Positions 22,991 through 31,342 are shown, numbered from the stretch's first letter. The stretch: 64,000 nt of DNA from Giesbergeria sp. (GCA_023150295.1 JAKLLE010000001.1:30594-94593), one strand, 5' to 3'. Translations and numbers: made by a program. The notes: generated from the letters alone by a model not told the origin.

Positions 22991-23635
22991 TCAGTGCTCC
23001 ATGACTGTTTTTGCCGCCGCGGGCATCACCACTTTGGGCAGTGTGCTGGCATTGATAACTGCCGAGGCGTCCAGAAGGCCGTTGCGGTACAGCAGGAAGG
23101 CGGTCAGTGCGTAGATGTCATCCTTTTCCAGGCTCTTGGGGGCGTGGTAGGGCATGGCACGGCGGATGTAGTCGAAGACGGTGGTGGCGTAGGGCCAGCG
23201 TGCGCCCACGGATTGAACCAGCAAGGGATGCTTGGCAATCCGCAGCGGGCGCAGTGGGTCGTCCCAGCCGATGAATCCATCGCTGCCCACCAGACGCGCG
23301 GCTGGCCCCTCCGTACCGCTGGGGCCGTGGCATGCGGCACATTGGTTTGCGTACAGAACACGTCCTTGGGTCACGCGGCCTTGGCCCGGCGGCAGTCCGC
23401 GTCCGTTGGGGAAGACGGTGATGTCATACGGAGCCAGTTCTTCCTTTTTCAGCGCAATGGCCAGTCCCACTGTGGCAGCCGAAGCGGGTTGCGGCGTCGG
23501 TGAGGTGGTCTGTGACCAGGCGTTTGCCGTCGTGAGCCCAAGGGTGGCAGCAACGATCAAGGCGATTTGCTCCACCCCGTGCACCAGGATGGCAGCCAGC
23601 CATTTGGCAGGGGAAAGATGGATGGGGTCAGGCAT
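22991..23635 (-). CDS. SoxD-like monohaem cytochrome c (sulfite dehydrogenase subunit)
   Basis: 214 residues from ATG 23635. A hydrophobic segment (ALIVAATLGLTTANAWS) suggests export to the periplasm. One haem site CAACH (C99, C102, H103) is present. The stretch WPYATTVFDYIRRAMPYHAP matches the N-terminal cytochrome domain of SoxD, but the protein is shorter than the dihaem SoxD of Paracoccus, so only one haem is expected. It would pass electrons from the molybdoenzyme encoded just upstream. The start overlaps the soxC-type stop in ATGCCTGA, so the two are translationally coupled. Upstream starts (23656, 23659) also exist. Confidence 0.85.
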   Translation of the reverse strand: MPDPIHLSPAKWLAAILVHGVEQIALIVAATLGLTTANAWSQTTSPTPQPASAATVGLAIALKKEELAPYDITVFPNGRGLPPGQGRVTQGRVLYANQCAACHGPSGTEGPAARLVGSDGFIGWDDPLRPLRIAKHPLLVQSVGARWPYATTVFDYIRRAMPYHAPKSLEKDDIYALTAFLLYRNGLLDASAVINASTLPKVVMPAAAKTVMEH

Positions 23636-24890
23636 AGCAGTTTTCCACGCGACCATCACGGTCCACAGCCCAGGCCTGGATGGCGTTGTAGTGGTTGAAG
23701 GAGTGGGCCGCGTAGCGGCCTTTCCAGGTGCTGCGGGTGGGCTGGGTGTGACCTTGCTCGTCGGTGGCGCGGCTCATCAGCACGGCTTTCTGGCCTTGCC
23801 ACTGCCAGGGCAGGGTGAAGCGGGTGAAGGAGCGGTCCAGCACCGGCCCGTGCAATGTGGCTGCAGTCCAGCTTCGCCCGCCGTCCACCGACACTTCGAC
23901 GTGGGCGATGCGTCCGCGTCCTGACCAGGCAAGTCCTTCGATCTCGTAGTGGCCGCGGGGGCTGGGGAGTGTCTGTTGTCCGCTGGGGCGGGTGATGACG
24001 GATTTGACCTCCATGGTCAGCGCAAAGCGCTGGATGCGTCCGTCCGACAACACCTGGGTGTAGAGGCCCGATTCGTCCTTGGTGTGCGCAGGGATGTCGC
24101 TGAACTCAAGTCGGTGCAGCCATTTGACGTTGGCGTTTCCTTCCCAGCCGGGAACGAACAGCCGCATTGGATAGCCTTGTGAAGGGCGCAGGCGCTCGCC
24201 GTTCTGGTACAGCGCCAGCATTCCGTGCTGGCGCAGTGCTTGCAATGGCAGGCTGCGCGCGTGGGAGCCTGCATCGGCTCCTTCGGCAATCACCCATTGG
24301 GCGCTGGGTTGGGGGCGTGCCTCGTCCATCAGCAACGACAGGGGGATTCCCGTCCATTCCGAGCAAGAGACCTCCCCGGCCAACTGTCCCAGGGGGAGAT
24401 CCATCGCGAAAGGTGACAGGGCGTTGGCAGCCGAGTTGCCTGCGCACTCCAGAAAGTGCACCTTGCTGACCATGGGGTAGCGCTGCAGCCGCTCCCAGTC
24501 CAGGCGCAGGGGGCGATCGACCAGCCCATGCAGCATGAGCTGGTGGCGTGCCGGATCGATGTCGGGGATTCCGTTGTGGTGCACCGCAAAGTGCAGGCCG
24601 CCCGGGGTGATGATTCCGCGCTGGTGCTGCAGTGGCGTGCGCCACACACTGAAGCCCGCTTCTCTGGATTCGGTGCGGGCCACGGCCGCTTCTGCGGTGG
24701 CAGGCTGGCCATAGGGCGTGTCGGTACCTCCAGGGTTGCGTTGGTGGGAAGGCAATGCCGATCCAATGGGGGCACTGTGGGCCGGAGTTGCAAGAGTGGC
24801 TGCCTGTGCGCTGCCGGCCAGTGCCAGGGCGTGGCGCATGAACTTGCGCCGCGGCGGCAGAGGTTGTGATGAAGATTCGGTGTGCGTCAT
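23628..24890 (-). CDS. SoxC-like sulfite/sulfane dehydrogenase, molybdopterin subunit
   Basis: 420 residues. A Tat signal lies at the N-terminus (PPRRKFMRHALALAG), so the protein is folded with its cofactor before export to the periplasm. The sulfite-oxidase fold contains the molybdenum-ligand cysteine in LECAGNSA (Cys149), and the C-terminal dimerisation domain begins near residue 300 (VKSVITRPSGQ). The product would oxidise sulfite or sulfane sulfur and pass electrons to the adjacent cytochrome. No other sox genes (soxXYZAB) are in the window, so it may act as a detoxifying sulfite dehydrogenase. ATG 24890 was chosen to place the Tat motif normally. Confidence 0.88.
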   Translation of the reverse strand: MTHTESSSQPLPPRRKFMRHALALAGSAQAATLATPAHSAPIGSALPSHQRNPGGTDTPYGQPATAEAAVARTESREAGFSVWRTPLQHQRGIITPGGLHFAVHHNGIPDIDPARHQLMLHGLVDRPLRLDWERLQRYPMVSKVHFLECAGNSAANALSPFAMDLPLGQLAGEVSCSEWTGIPLSLLMDEARPQPSAQWVIAEGADAGSHARSLPLQALRQHGMLALYQNGERLRPSQGYPMRLFVPGWEGNANVKWLHRLEFSDIPAHTKDESGLYTQVLSDGRIQRFALTMEVKSVITRPSGQQTLPSPRGHYEIEGLAWSGRGRIAHVEVSVDGGRSWTAATLHGPVLDRSFTRFTLPWQWQGQKAVLMSRATDEQGHTQPTRSTWKGRYAAHSFNHYNAIQAWAVDRDGRVENCYA

Positions 24891-24959
24891 GCGCCGCAGT
24901 GTGGTGGTCGGCTGCGCAAGACGCATTAACCTTGGATAACGCGCGGAAGACACCATGCG

Positions 24960-24992
24960 ATGTCATCGTTTGTTCATGGTTTGGACACGTGG
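24960..24992 (+). promoter_or_regulatory. Pho-box-like tandem repeats upstream of olsB
   Basis: Successive 11-base units ATGTCATCGTT, TGTTCATGGTT and TGGACACGTGG. The first two fit the PhoB half-site pattern (CTGTCAT plus four A/T-rich bases); the third is weak. The site lies about 90 bases before olsB. Confidence 0.45.
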
Positions 24993-25082
24993 ATTTCATG
25001 CGGCGCGCCCACACTGCCTGTGTCTGCTGCCGGGGTCTGACTCGCCGAGTCTGCACCGGGGCGTGCCAACCAGGAGTCCACC

Positions 25083-25898
25083 ATGAACGACTTGCCCAGC
25101 CCCACTTTGCCGCTTTCCCCTGTGTCCTTACCCAGGGGGTCACTTCATCGCCCGGACGCTGCGGGCGCGCGCGGCAGTGTGGAAGTGGCTTGGGCGCGCC
25201 ACCTCGACGAGGTAAGGGCGGCGCAGCGCCTGAGGTACGAGGTGTTTGCCGTGGAGATGGGCGCACGCCTCAAGCCCACGCTCCCAGGCCATGACATTGA
25301 CGTGTTTGACGACTACTGCGAGCACTTGCTGGTGCGTGATGCTCAAAGCCAGGAGGTCATAGGCACCTACCGCGTGCTGACACCTGCACAGGCACGCCGC
25401 ATTGGCAGCACCTACAGCGATACCGAGTTCGACCTGACGCGCCTGCGCAGCCTGCGTGCGCGCATGGTGGAACTGGGTCGCAGCTGTGTGCATGCCGAGC
25501 ACCGCCATGGCGGCGTGATCCTCGCCTTGTGGGGCGCGCTGGCCGACTTCATGGTGCGCAATCAGCTCGACACCATGGTGGGCTGCGCCAGCATCCCGAT
25601 GTTGCACAACGGCGTGGTGTCGGGCGATATGGCGGCCAGCATCTGGCGCCAGGTGCGCCAGACCCATCTGGCGCCCATCGAATACCAGGTACGCCCGCGT
25701 CTGCCTTTGCCCGTGGATCGCTTGGATGATTCGCTGGACATCGAGCCGCCGGCGTTGATCAAGGGCTATCTGCGCCTCGGCGCCAAGGTGCTGGGCGCTC
25801 CGGCGTGGGATCCGGACTTCAATTCGGCCGACCTGCCCATGCTCATGCGCATTGCTGATTTGCCTCCGAAGTACCGCAAGCATTTCCTTGGAGCCTGA
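25083..25898 (+). CDS. olsB: OlsB-like ornithine N-acyltransferase (GNAT family)
   Basis: 271 residues. The GNAT-type fold of the OlsB/hemolysin-like family is shown by AQRLRYEVFAVEMGA, DDYCEHLLVRD, VIGTYRVLTP, the VELGRSCVHAEHRHGG motif and GCASIPMLHNG. OlsB transfers a 3-hydroxyacyl chain from ACP to ornithine, the first step of ornithine lipids; OlsA, needed next, is not in this window. Ornithine lipids contain no phosphorus and replace phospholipids in phosphate starvation in several bacteria. The Pho-box-like repeats upstream and the position beside ppk support such a role. AGGAG before ATG 25083 (at 25073-25077) supports the start. Confidence 0.82.
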   Translation: MNDLPSPTLPLSPVSLPRGSLHRPDAAGARGSVEVAWARHLDEVRAAQRLRYEVFAVEMGARLKPTLPGHDIDVFDDYCEHLLVRDAQSQEVIGTYRVLTPAQARRIGSTYSDTEFDLTRLRSLRARMVELGRSCVHAEHRHGGVILALWGALADFMVRNQLDTMVGCASIPMLHNGVVSGDMAASIWRQVRQTHLAPIEYQVRPRLPLPVDRLDDSLDIEPPALIKGYLRLGAKVLGAPAWDPDFNSADLPMLMRIADLPPKYRKHFLGA

Positions 25899-25954
25899 GC
25901 GGCGTATGGGCGCATCCTGAGCGTCTCGGTGACAGAATGCAGATAAATTGGTGA

Positions 25955-25972
25955 CTGTCACGAAACGGTCAC
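25955..25972 (+). promoter_or_regulatory. Pho box upstream of ppk
   Basis: CTGTCAC (25955-25961), GAAA, CGGTCAC (25966-25972): two PhoB half-sites with an 11-base period. An AATACT at 25983-25988 lies where a -10 element of a PhoB-dependent promoter would be. Confidence 0.75.
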
Positions 25973-26020
25973 CGTGTTGTCGAATACTTCCGTGGTTTCC
26001 CTTTGCTGGTGATTGCGTCC

Positions 26021-28231
26021 ATGACCACAACAAAAAAAGCCGATAGTGCTACGGAAGCTGCTTTGATCCCCTCTGCCCAGATCCAGGGTTTGCCGCATGT
26101 GTTGGACGCTGTGGGGCACGTTGCGACCGCTCCTGCGGCAGCGGCGCTTTCCCCTGCAGCAGCCCGCGCATCGGCGGCGCAGTTGCGTTTGCTGGACCGA
26201 GACCACAGCATCCTGGCATTCAACGAACGGGTGTTCCATTGGGTGGGCCGCAAGGATGTGCCTTTGCTGGAACGCCTGCGCTATCTGTGCATCGTTTCCT
26301 CGAACCTAGACGAGTTCTTTGAGGTGCGTGCCGAGCCGCACATCACCGCAGCCCGTACCGGTGAAACCAAAGGCGAGCACACCGTTGCGACCTTTGAAGC
26401 GCTATCGGCCAAGGCGCACGACCTGGTGGAACGCCAGTACGCCTTGTACAACGATGCGCTGATGCCTGCGTTGGCACGTGAAGGGGTGCGCGTCGTCTCG
26501 CACGGTGAGCGCAACGCTGCCCAGCGTCGCTGGGTGCATGAGTATTTTGTGCGCGAGGTGCGCCCTCTGCTGGTACCCATCAGCCTGGACCCGGCGCACC
26601 CGTTCCCCCAGGTGGCGAACAAATCGCTGAACTTCATCGTGCGCCTCAAGGGCAGCGACGCGTTTGGGCGTGAGAACGAGATCGCCATTGTTCGCGTCCC
26701 ACGCCTGTTGCCGCGCTTCACGCGCATGCCTGCCAAGGTAGCCCCCAAGGGCATGCAGTTTGTCAGCGTCTCCAGCGTGGTGCGCGCGCACCTGACGGAT
26801 TTGTTCCCCGGCCGCGAGGTGGTGGAGTTCGCGCAGTTTCGGGTCACGCGGCATTCCGACTTGGCGGTGGATGAGGAAGATGTGCGCAACCTTCGCACGG
26901 TGCTGCGCCAGGGCTTGCAACACCGCAACTTCGGCACTGCAGTGCGGCTGGAGGTTTCTGCGGGGAGTTCCGAGTACCTGGCCGATTTTCTGCTGCGCCA
27001 GTTCGACCTGCCGCGCGCCGCGCTCTATCGCGTGCAAGGCCCTGTGAACCTGGTGCGGTTTTCGCAGCTCATTGATCTGGTCGCCAATCCTGCCTGGATG
27101 TTTGCCCCATGGCGCCCCACCTGGCCCCATCAAATCCAACCGAGTGCGTCGATTCTGGAACAGCTCAAGCAAGGGGATGTGCTGTTGCATCAGCCCTTCG
27201 AGAGTTTTGATGGCGTACTGGCCTTCTTGCGAGAGGCAGTGCACGATCCGCAGGTGGTCGCTATCAAGCAGACCATTTACCGCACTGGGTCGGACCCGCA
27301 AATGCTGGACTTGCTGCGCGAAGCTGTGCGCCGTGGCAAGGAAGTGATGGCCGTGGTGGAGTTGAAAGCCCGGTTTGACGAGGAGGCCAACATCAACTGG
27401 GCCGAGGCCCTTGAGTCTGTGGGGGCGCAGGTCGTGTACGGTGTGGTGGGGCTCAAGACGCACGCCAAGATGCTGCTGGTCACCCGCCGTGAAGGGCGAC
27501 AGATGGTGCGCTACGGCCACCTGGGCACCGGCAACTACAACCCCAGCACGGCACGCTTGTACACGGACCTGAGCTTTCTCACGGCCGACCGCGACATCAC
27601 GGCCGACATGGACAATGTGTTCAACCACCTGGCCAGCCAAAATCGCCTGCCGCGCATGCGGCGCCTGTTGGTGGCACCGTTTCACCTGCACCGTCGCATG
27701 CTGGAAAAGATCGACCAGGTGGGGCTGGCGGCAGCACGCGGAGAGGGCGGGCGCATCGTCGCCAAGATGAATGCCCTGACAGACGAGGCCCTGGTGCGTG
27801 CCCTGGTGCTGGCCGGCCAGCGTGGTGCGCGCATCGATCTCATTGTGCGCGGCGCTTGTATCCTGCCGCCGCAACTGGCCGGGGTGACAGAGAACATCCG
27901 TGTGCGATCCATCATCGGGCGGTTTCTGGAGCATTCACGGGTTTTTTACTTCCGCTGTGGCAAGGAAGAAGAGCTGTACTGCTCCAGTGCCGACTGGATG
28001 AACCGCAACATGATGCGTCGGGTGGAATTGGCCTGGCCTGTGACCGACCCCAAGCTGCGTCAGCGCATCATCGACGAATGCTTGGTGGCCTACCTGCGTG
28101 ACAGCCGTGATGCCTGGGAGTTGCAACCCGACGGCAGCTACCGTATGGCGGGCAATGTGCTCAAAGGCATGGGAGCGCAGGCAGCGCTGACCAGTCGCTA
28201 CGCGCCAGCGCCCGCGCCGCGCAACGCTTGA
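26021..28231 (+). CDS. ppk: Polyphosphate kinase 1
   Basis: 736 residues; makes polyphosphate from ATP reversibly. After an Ala-rich N-terminal extension of about 45 residues the PPK1 N-domain starts at DRDHSILAFNERVFHW, with SSNLDEFFEVR typical of the family. Later signatures include AIKQTIYRTGSDPQM, the histidine-containing LKTHAKMLLVTRR and RYGHLGTGNYNPSTA, whose histidines correspond to the phosphorylated and assisting residues of E. coli Ppk. ATG 26021 is the first ATG in the frame; an upstream TTG at 26003 is less likely. A Pho box precedes it, and sixA follows with a near overlap. Confidence 0.96.
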   Translation: MTTTKKADSATEAALIPSAQIQGLPHVLDAVGHVATAPAAAALSPAAARASAAQLRLLDRDHSILAFNERVFHWVGRKDVPLLERLRYLCIVSSNLDEFFEVRAEPHITAARTGETKGEHTVATFEALSAKAHDLVERQYALYNDALMPALAREGVRVVSHGERNAAQRRWVHEYFVREVRPLLVPISLDPAHPFPQVANKSLNFIVRLKGSDAFGRENEIAIVRVPRLLPRFTRMPAKVAPKGMQFVSVSSVVRAHLTDLFPGREVVEFAQFRVTRHSDLAVDEEDVRNLRTVLRQGLQHRNFGTAVRLEVSAGSSEYLADFLLRQFDLPRAALYRVQGPVNLVRFSQLIDLVANPAWMFAPWRPTWPHQIQPSASILEQLKQGDVLLHQPFESFDGVLAFLREAVHDPQVVAIKQTIYRTGSDPQMLDLLREAVRRGKEVMAVVELKARFDEEANINWAEALESVGAQVVYGVVGLKTHAKMLLVTRREGRQMVRYGHLGTGNYNPSTARLYTDLSFLTADRDITADMDNVFNHLASQNRLPRMRRLLVAPFHLHRRMLEKIDQVGLAAARGEGGRIVAKMNALTDEALVRALVLAGQRGARIDLIVRGACILPPQLAGVTENIRVRSIIGRFLEHSRVFYFRCGKEEELYCSSADWMNRNMMRRVELAWPVTDPKLRQRIIDECLVAYLRDSRDAWELQPDGSYRMAGNVLKGMGAQAALTSRYAPAPAPRNA

Positions 28232-28245
28232 TGGACGAGGGTGGT

Positions 28246-28707
28246 ATGGATCTGATCCTGTGGCGACACGCCGAAGCCGAAGAGGGGGGTGTGGGCATGG
28301 ACGACCTGCAGCGTGCCCTGACACCTCGGGGCGAAAAACAGGCCGTGCGCATGGCAGCCTGGCTGGACCGTCAATTGCCCGAAGGCCTGCGCGTGCTCTG
28401 CAGCCCGGCGCGGCGTACCGAGCAGACGGCCCAGGCCCTGGGCCGCAAATACAAGCTGCGCGCTGAATTGCTGCCCAATGGCACTGCGCAGGATTTGCTG
28501 GATCTGGTCCAGTGGCCCCAAGGCAAGGGGGCCATTCTGGTGGTGGGCCACCAGCCTGCGCTGGGTCAGGTTGTGGCCCGCGTGCTGGGCATGTCGGTGG
28601 GGGAGTGCGCGGTGCGCAAGGGCTCGGTCTGGTGGTTGCGCCAGCGTGAGCGTGCAGGGCAGACTGAAACCGTGCTGCTCAGCGTGCAGTCCCCCGAGTT
28701 TCTCTGA
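28246..28707 (+). CDS. sixA: SixA-type phosphohistidine phosphatase
   Basis: 153 residues of the histidine phosphatase superfamily. The catalytic RHA motif is in MDLILWRHAEAEE at the N-terminus, with the second conserved arginine in LCSPARRTEQTAQAL and the second histidine in VVGHQPALGQV. E. coli SixA removes phosphate from histidine phosphotransfer proteins. ATG 28246 was chosen because GAGGG lies just upstream and the RHA motif then sits near the N-terminus; ATG 28231, overlapping the ppk stop, is the alternative. Coupling to ppk suggests a link to phosphate metabolism. An ACCCC/GGGGT hairpin follows the stop. Confidence 0.88.
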   Translation: MDLILWRHAEAEEGGVGMDDLQRALTPRGEKQAVRMAAWLDRQLPEGLRVLCSPARRTEQTAQALGRKYKLRAELLPNGTAQDLLDLVQWPQGKGAILVVGHQPALGQVVARVLGMSVGECAVRKGSVWWLRQRERAGQTETVLLSVQSPEFL

Positions 28708-28731
28708 GCTTCCGACCCCTGAAGGGGTGGA

Positions 28732-29220
28732 TCACTTGTCGGATTTGGGCCTGCCGGTCTTGATGGTGGGAACGGCCTCCAAGGCCGCATGCAATGCGTT
28801 GGGGGACAAGGCCAGCAGTGCCATCAGCCCAGCGCGCAGCAACTCGCTCTTTTTGGCGGGCCGACCCAGCGCCACACTGCGCTCCTTCAGCGTGTCGATG
28901 CCGGCGTATTCATCCTTGGGGATGGTGAAACTGTCGCGCACCAGCTTGGGCTTCTTCGACTTGGCTTCTGCCTTGGTGGGCTTTGCGGCCACAGGTTTGG
29001 CGGCTGCAGGCTTTGCCACGATGGCTTTGGAGGCGGTGCGCTTGGTGGCGGGGGGCTTGGCAGCGGGTTTCTTGGCGGCTGGTGCCTTGGGTGTCGCGAC
29101 CTTGCTCACGGCTGGCTTGGGAGCCGCCTTGCGTGCAGGTGCCTTGGCGCTGGGCGCTGGGGTTGCGGCCGCCTTGGGTGTGCTTGCTTCTGTGGTGGGG
29201 GTGCTGGGGGTGTTGTTCAT
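28732..29220 (-). CDS. Lys/Ala/Pro-rich protein with ribbon-helix-helix-like C-terminal domain
   Basis: 162 residues. Residues 1-95 are a low-complexity tail of Ala, Lys, Pro and Thr (repeats such as AAKPVAAKPTKAEAK), like histone-H1-type bacterial proteins. Residues 95-145 (RDSFTIPKDEYAGIDTLKER followed by AKKSELLRAGLMALLAL) look like a ribbon-helix-helix domain: a strand then two helices. It may bind DNA, with the tail giving nonspecific contacts. Upstream lies an AT-rich palindrome that could be its own operator. It follows ppx in the same direction and converges on sixA. The function is inferred only from shape. Confidence 0.7.
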   Translation of the reverse strand: MNNTPSTPTTEASTPKAAATPAPSAKAPARKAAPKPAVSKVATPKAPAAKKPAAKPPATKRTASKAIVAKPAAAKPVAAKPTKAEAKSKKPKLVRDSFTIPKDEYAGIDTLKERSVALGRPAKKSELLRAGLMALLALSPNALHAALEAVPTIKTGRPKSDK

Positions 29221-29232
29221 CAATGGTCCTTT

Positions 29233-29268
29233 GAACGATATAAATAGTATAAATCGTTTATACCGTTC
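29233..29268. promoter_or_regulatory. AT-rich palindromic promoter/operator upstream of the RHH-like gene
   Basis: The gap between the ppx stop and the RHH-like gene is strikingly AT-rich for this window. It holds a perfect inverted repeat GTATAAA-TCG-TTTATAC (29247-29263) inside a wider pair GAACG (29233-29237) / CGTTC (29264-29268). It ends 13 bases before the start codon. It is a good candidate for an autoregulatory site and contains TATA-rich -10-like hexamers on both strands. Confidence 0.6.
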
Positions 29269-30745
29269 ATGGCAGCTGTACGTCCAGTTCCCAGCCTGTG
29301 CGCTGCCAGGCTTCTATTTCTTCGCGCAACAGGTACGCCGATTGGGGGTAGCTTGCCGCCCAGCCGGTGCGCGCACGCAGGGAGAAGCGGCTGCCATCCA
29401 GGCCCAGGGTCAGTCCGTGCAGATCGGGGTCGCGCCGTGCGTGACACAGAATCACGGCCAGCCGCAGGCACAGCAGTTGCACGGCAAACAAGGTGTCGCC
29501 CAGGTCGGCCTCGATCTTGCGCACTTTGCCCCTGTGGCCCAACACCAGTGCACCCAGGCGGTGCAGTTCGTGCTGGGCAAAGCCAGCCACATCGGTGTTG
29601 TCCAGGATGTAGGCGCCATGGCGGTGGTAGTCGCTGTGCGAGATGCGGCAGCCAATCTCATGCAACTGCGCTGCCCAGCCGAGTTTGCGCGCCCCTGTGC
29701 CCTCGTGGTCTGGCAAGGCTTGTGCAAACAGTTGCTCGGCCACGGTCGCCACACGGTGTGCCTGGTCGCGATCCACGGCAAAGCTCTGCACCAGGCCTTG
29801 CACCGTCGAGGTCCGCAGGTCGGTCTCGGGCAGCTCGCGGTCCAGCATGTCGTACAGGGCGCCTTGGCGCAGTGCACCCTGGGCCACTTGCATGCTGCGG
29901 ATCCCGAGCAGGTCAAACAAGGCCCGCAGGATGGACAGGCCGCCGCCGATGACGGCCCTGCGGTCGTCCTTGAGTCCTTCCAGCCGTACCTTGTCAGCGC
30001 TTTGGGCGCGCAGCAGGCGTTCGCGCAGCCAGTCCAGTCCCTCGAGCGTCAGCTCGCCGGGGCTGAAGCCAGCGGCGGTCAGCATGTCGCCGACCGCGCC
30101 AATGGTGCCCGAGGAGCCATAGGCCACATCCCAGGTGTCGGGGCGGTAGGTGCTCAGGGCTTCATCGAGCACGGCCTTGGCGGCGATTTCCGCGGTGGCA
30201 AAGGCCTGTTGTGTGAACTGCCCCTGTGGAAAGTAACGGCTGGACCAGGCCACACTGCCCACGCGAAACGAGGCCACCGCCTCGGGCCGAAAGCGCTGGC
30301 CCAGGATCAGTTCGGTGGAGCGGCCGCCAATGTCCACGACCAAGCGCTTCTCGTCGGACTGGGGCAGCAGGCGGGCCACGCCTTGGTAGATCAGGCGCGC
30401 TTCCTCAGGGCCGGATATCACATCGATGGGGTGGCCCAGCAGCTCACTGCCCCGGTGCAGGAAAACATCGCGGTTGCGCGCTTCGCGCAGCGTCTGGGTG
30501 GCCACCGCACGCACCCGAGCGCGGGGGAAATCGGCGAGCCGCTCGGCAAAACGTGCCAGGCAGTCCCAGCCACGCTGCATGGCTTCGAGGCTGAGGTTGT
30601 GCTCACGGTCCAGGCCGTTGCCCTGGCGCACGGTCTCCTTGAGGTAGTCCACGCGCTGGATGCGTCCATGCTCGTAGAGCCCGATTTCCAGGCGAAAGCT
30701 GTTCGACCCCAGGTCGACAGCGGCAAGAAGGGTTCCGTTTTGCAT
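29267..30745 (-). CDS. ppx: Exopolyphosphatase / Ppx-GppA phosphatase
   Basis: 492 residues. The ASKHA-type ATPase fold is shown by LAAVDLGSNSFRLEIGLYE at the N-terminus and the phosphate-binding VVDIGGRSTELILG near residue 140; GSSGTIGAVGDML follows. A C-terminal HD-like helical region (AAQLHEIGCRISHSDYHRH) completes the long Ppx form. The enzyme releases phosphate from polyphosphate ends, and may also hydrolyse pppGpp. ATG 30745 was chosen by homology. It faces away from the pst operon, so ppk, ppx and pst all lie within 10 kb, consistent with a phosphate-metabolism island. Confidence 0.95.
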   Translation of the reverse strand: MQNGTLLAAVDLGSNSFRLEIGLYEHGRIQRVDYLKETVRQGNGLDREHNLSLEAMQRGWDCLARFAERLADFPRARVRAVATQTLREARNRDVFLHRGSELLGHPIDVISGPEEARLIYQGVARLLPQSDEKRLVVDIGGRSTELILGQRFRPEAVASFRVGSVAWSSRYFPQGQFTQQAFATAEIAAKAVLDEALSTYRPDTWDVAYGSSGTIGAVGDMLTAAGFSPGELTLEGLDWLRERLLRAQSADKVRLEGLKDDRRAVIGGGLSILRALFDLLGIRSMQVAQGALRQGALYDMLDRELPETDLRTSTVQGLVQSFAVDRDQAHRVATVAEQLFAQALPDHEGTGARKLGWAAQLHEIGCRISHSDYHRHGAYILDNTDVAGFAQHELHRLGALVLGHRGKVRKIEADLGDTLFAVQLLCLRLAVILCHARRDPDLHGLTLGLDGSRFSLRARTGWAASYPQSAYLLREEIEAWQRTGWELDVQLP

Positions 30746-30868
30746 TGTTGGAATGAAAAGGTGGTGCGCCAGGGGCCGCCATGGCGAGCTTGTGGGGTTC
30801 GAGTGTGCCGGTGGTTTTTGACAACCTCGTGATTGTTGCGTCACGGATGTCAAAGCAACGGCATCAAG

Positions 30869-30912
30869 CAGTCAAAAAACCATCACGAACAGTTCACGAT
30901 ACCGTCACAGAC
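30869..30912 (+). promoter_or_regulatory. Four tandem PhoB half-sites before the pst operon
   Basis: Four consecutive 11-base units: CAGTCAAAAAA, CCATCACGAAC, AGTTCACGATA and CCGTCACAGAC. Each keeps the TCA core at the same place. This matches the PhoB direct-repeat geometry. CAATAG (30918-30923) may be the -10. The site precedes the small lipoprotein gene, not pstS directly. Confidence 0.75.
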
Positions 30913-30957
30913 GCTTGCAATAGTGCCAGGGTTTCCTTTCAAACCTCTGGAGTGATC

Positions 30958-31269
30958 ATGAAATCTGTGCTTTCCCTTCTTGCCCTGGCCGGTGTGGCCG
31001 TGATGTCGGGCTGCGCTTCCAGCCCCTCCGTGTCTGCGGGCATGCAGGCAGGCAAGTTTGTGTCGTACGAGTGCGAAGGCGGCAAGCGCCTCCAGGCGCG
31101 CCTTGCCGCGGACGGCAGCACCGTGCGCATCCGCCACGAAGGGGGCTACGAACTGGATCGCAAGGGCAATGGTGTGTACGAGGGCGAGGGCTGGCGCCTG
31201 GAGACCCAGGGCAAGGTGGAACTGCACCACCACGGCAAGCCTGTGGCGCGCGCTTGCCGTGCTGTCTGA
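30958..31269 (+). CDS. Small lipoprotein, MliC-like
   Basis: 103 residues. A lipoprotein signal peptide MKSVLSLLALAGVAVMSGCA places the lipidated cysteine at residue 19. The mature part begins with a short Ser-rich linker, then FVSYECEGGKRLQARLAADG, which resembles MliC/PliC lysozyme inhibitors (Y-x-C-x-x-G start and a second cysteine near the C-terminus, here RACRAV). This family call is tentative. The gene starts after CTGGAG and lies between a four-unit Pho box and pstS, so it is probably induced in phosphate starvation. Confidence 0.75.
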   Translation: MKSVLSLLALAGVAVMSGCASSPSVSAGMQAGKFVSYECEGGKRLQARLAADGSTVRIRHEGGYELDRKGNGVYEGEGWRLETQGKVELHHHGKPVARACRAV

Positions 31270-31274
31270 GCGAC

Positions 31275-31303
31275 TTGTCATCAATCAGTCACACAAAGCT
31301 CAT
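31275..31303 (+). promoter_or_regulatory. Second Pho box, directly before pstS
   Basis: TTGTCAT (31275-31281), CAAT, CAGTCAC (31286-31292), ACAA, AGCTCAT (31297-31303): three half-sites on an 11-base period. It lies 40 bases before pstS, so pstS may have its own PhoB-dependent promoter. Confidence 0.75.
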
Positions 31304-31342
31304 AAATTCATCGCAATCCTTTCATTTTTACGAAAGTAACCC

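Noticed and set aside
25039..25051. GACTC-GCC-GAGTC dyad upstream of olsB
   Set aside because: Too short and without poly-T or a known factor; likely chance in GC-rich DNA.
29233..29268. Whole 36-base AT-rich stretch as one coaxial palindrome
   Set aside because: The outer GAACG/CGTTC pair and the inner 17-base palindrome have different centres, so they cannot form a single hairpin.
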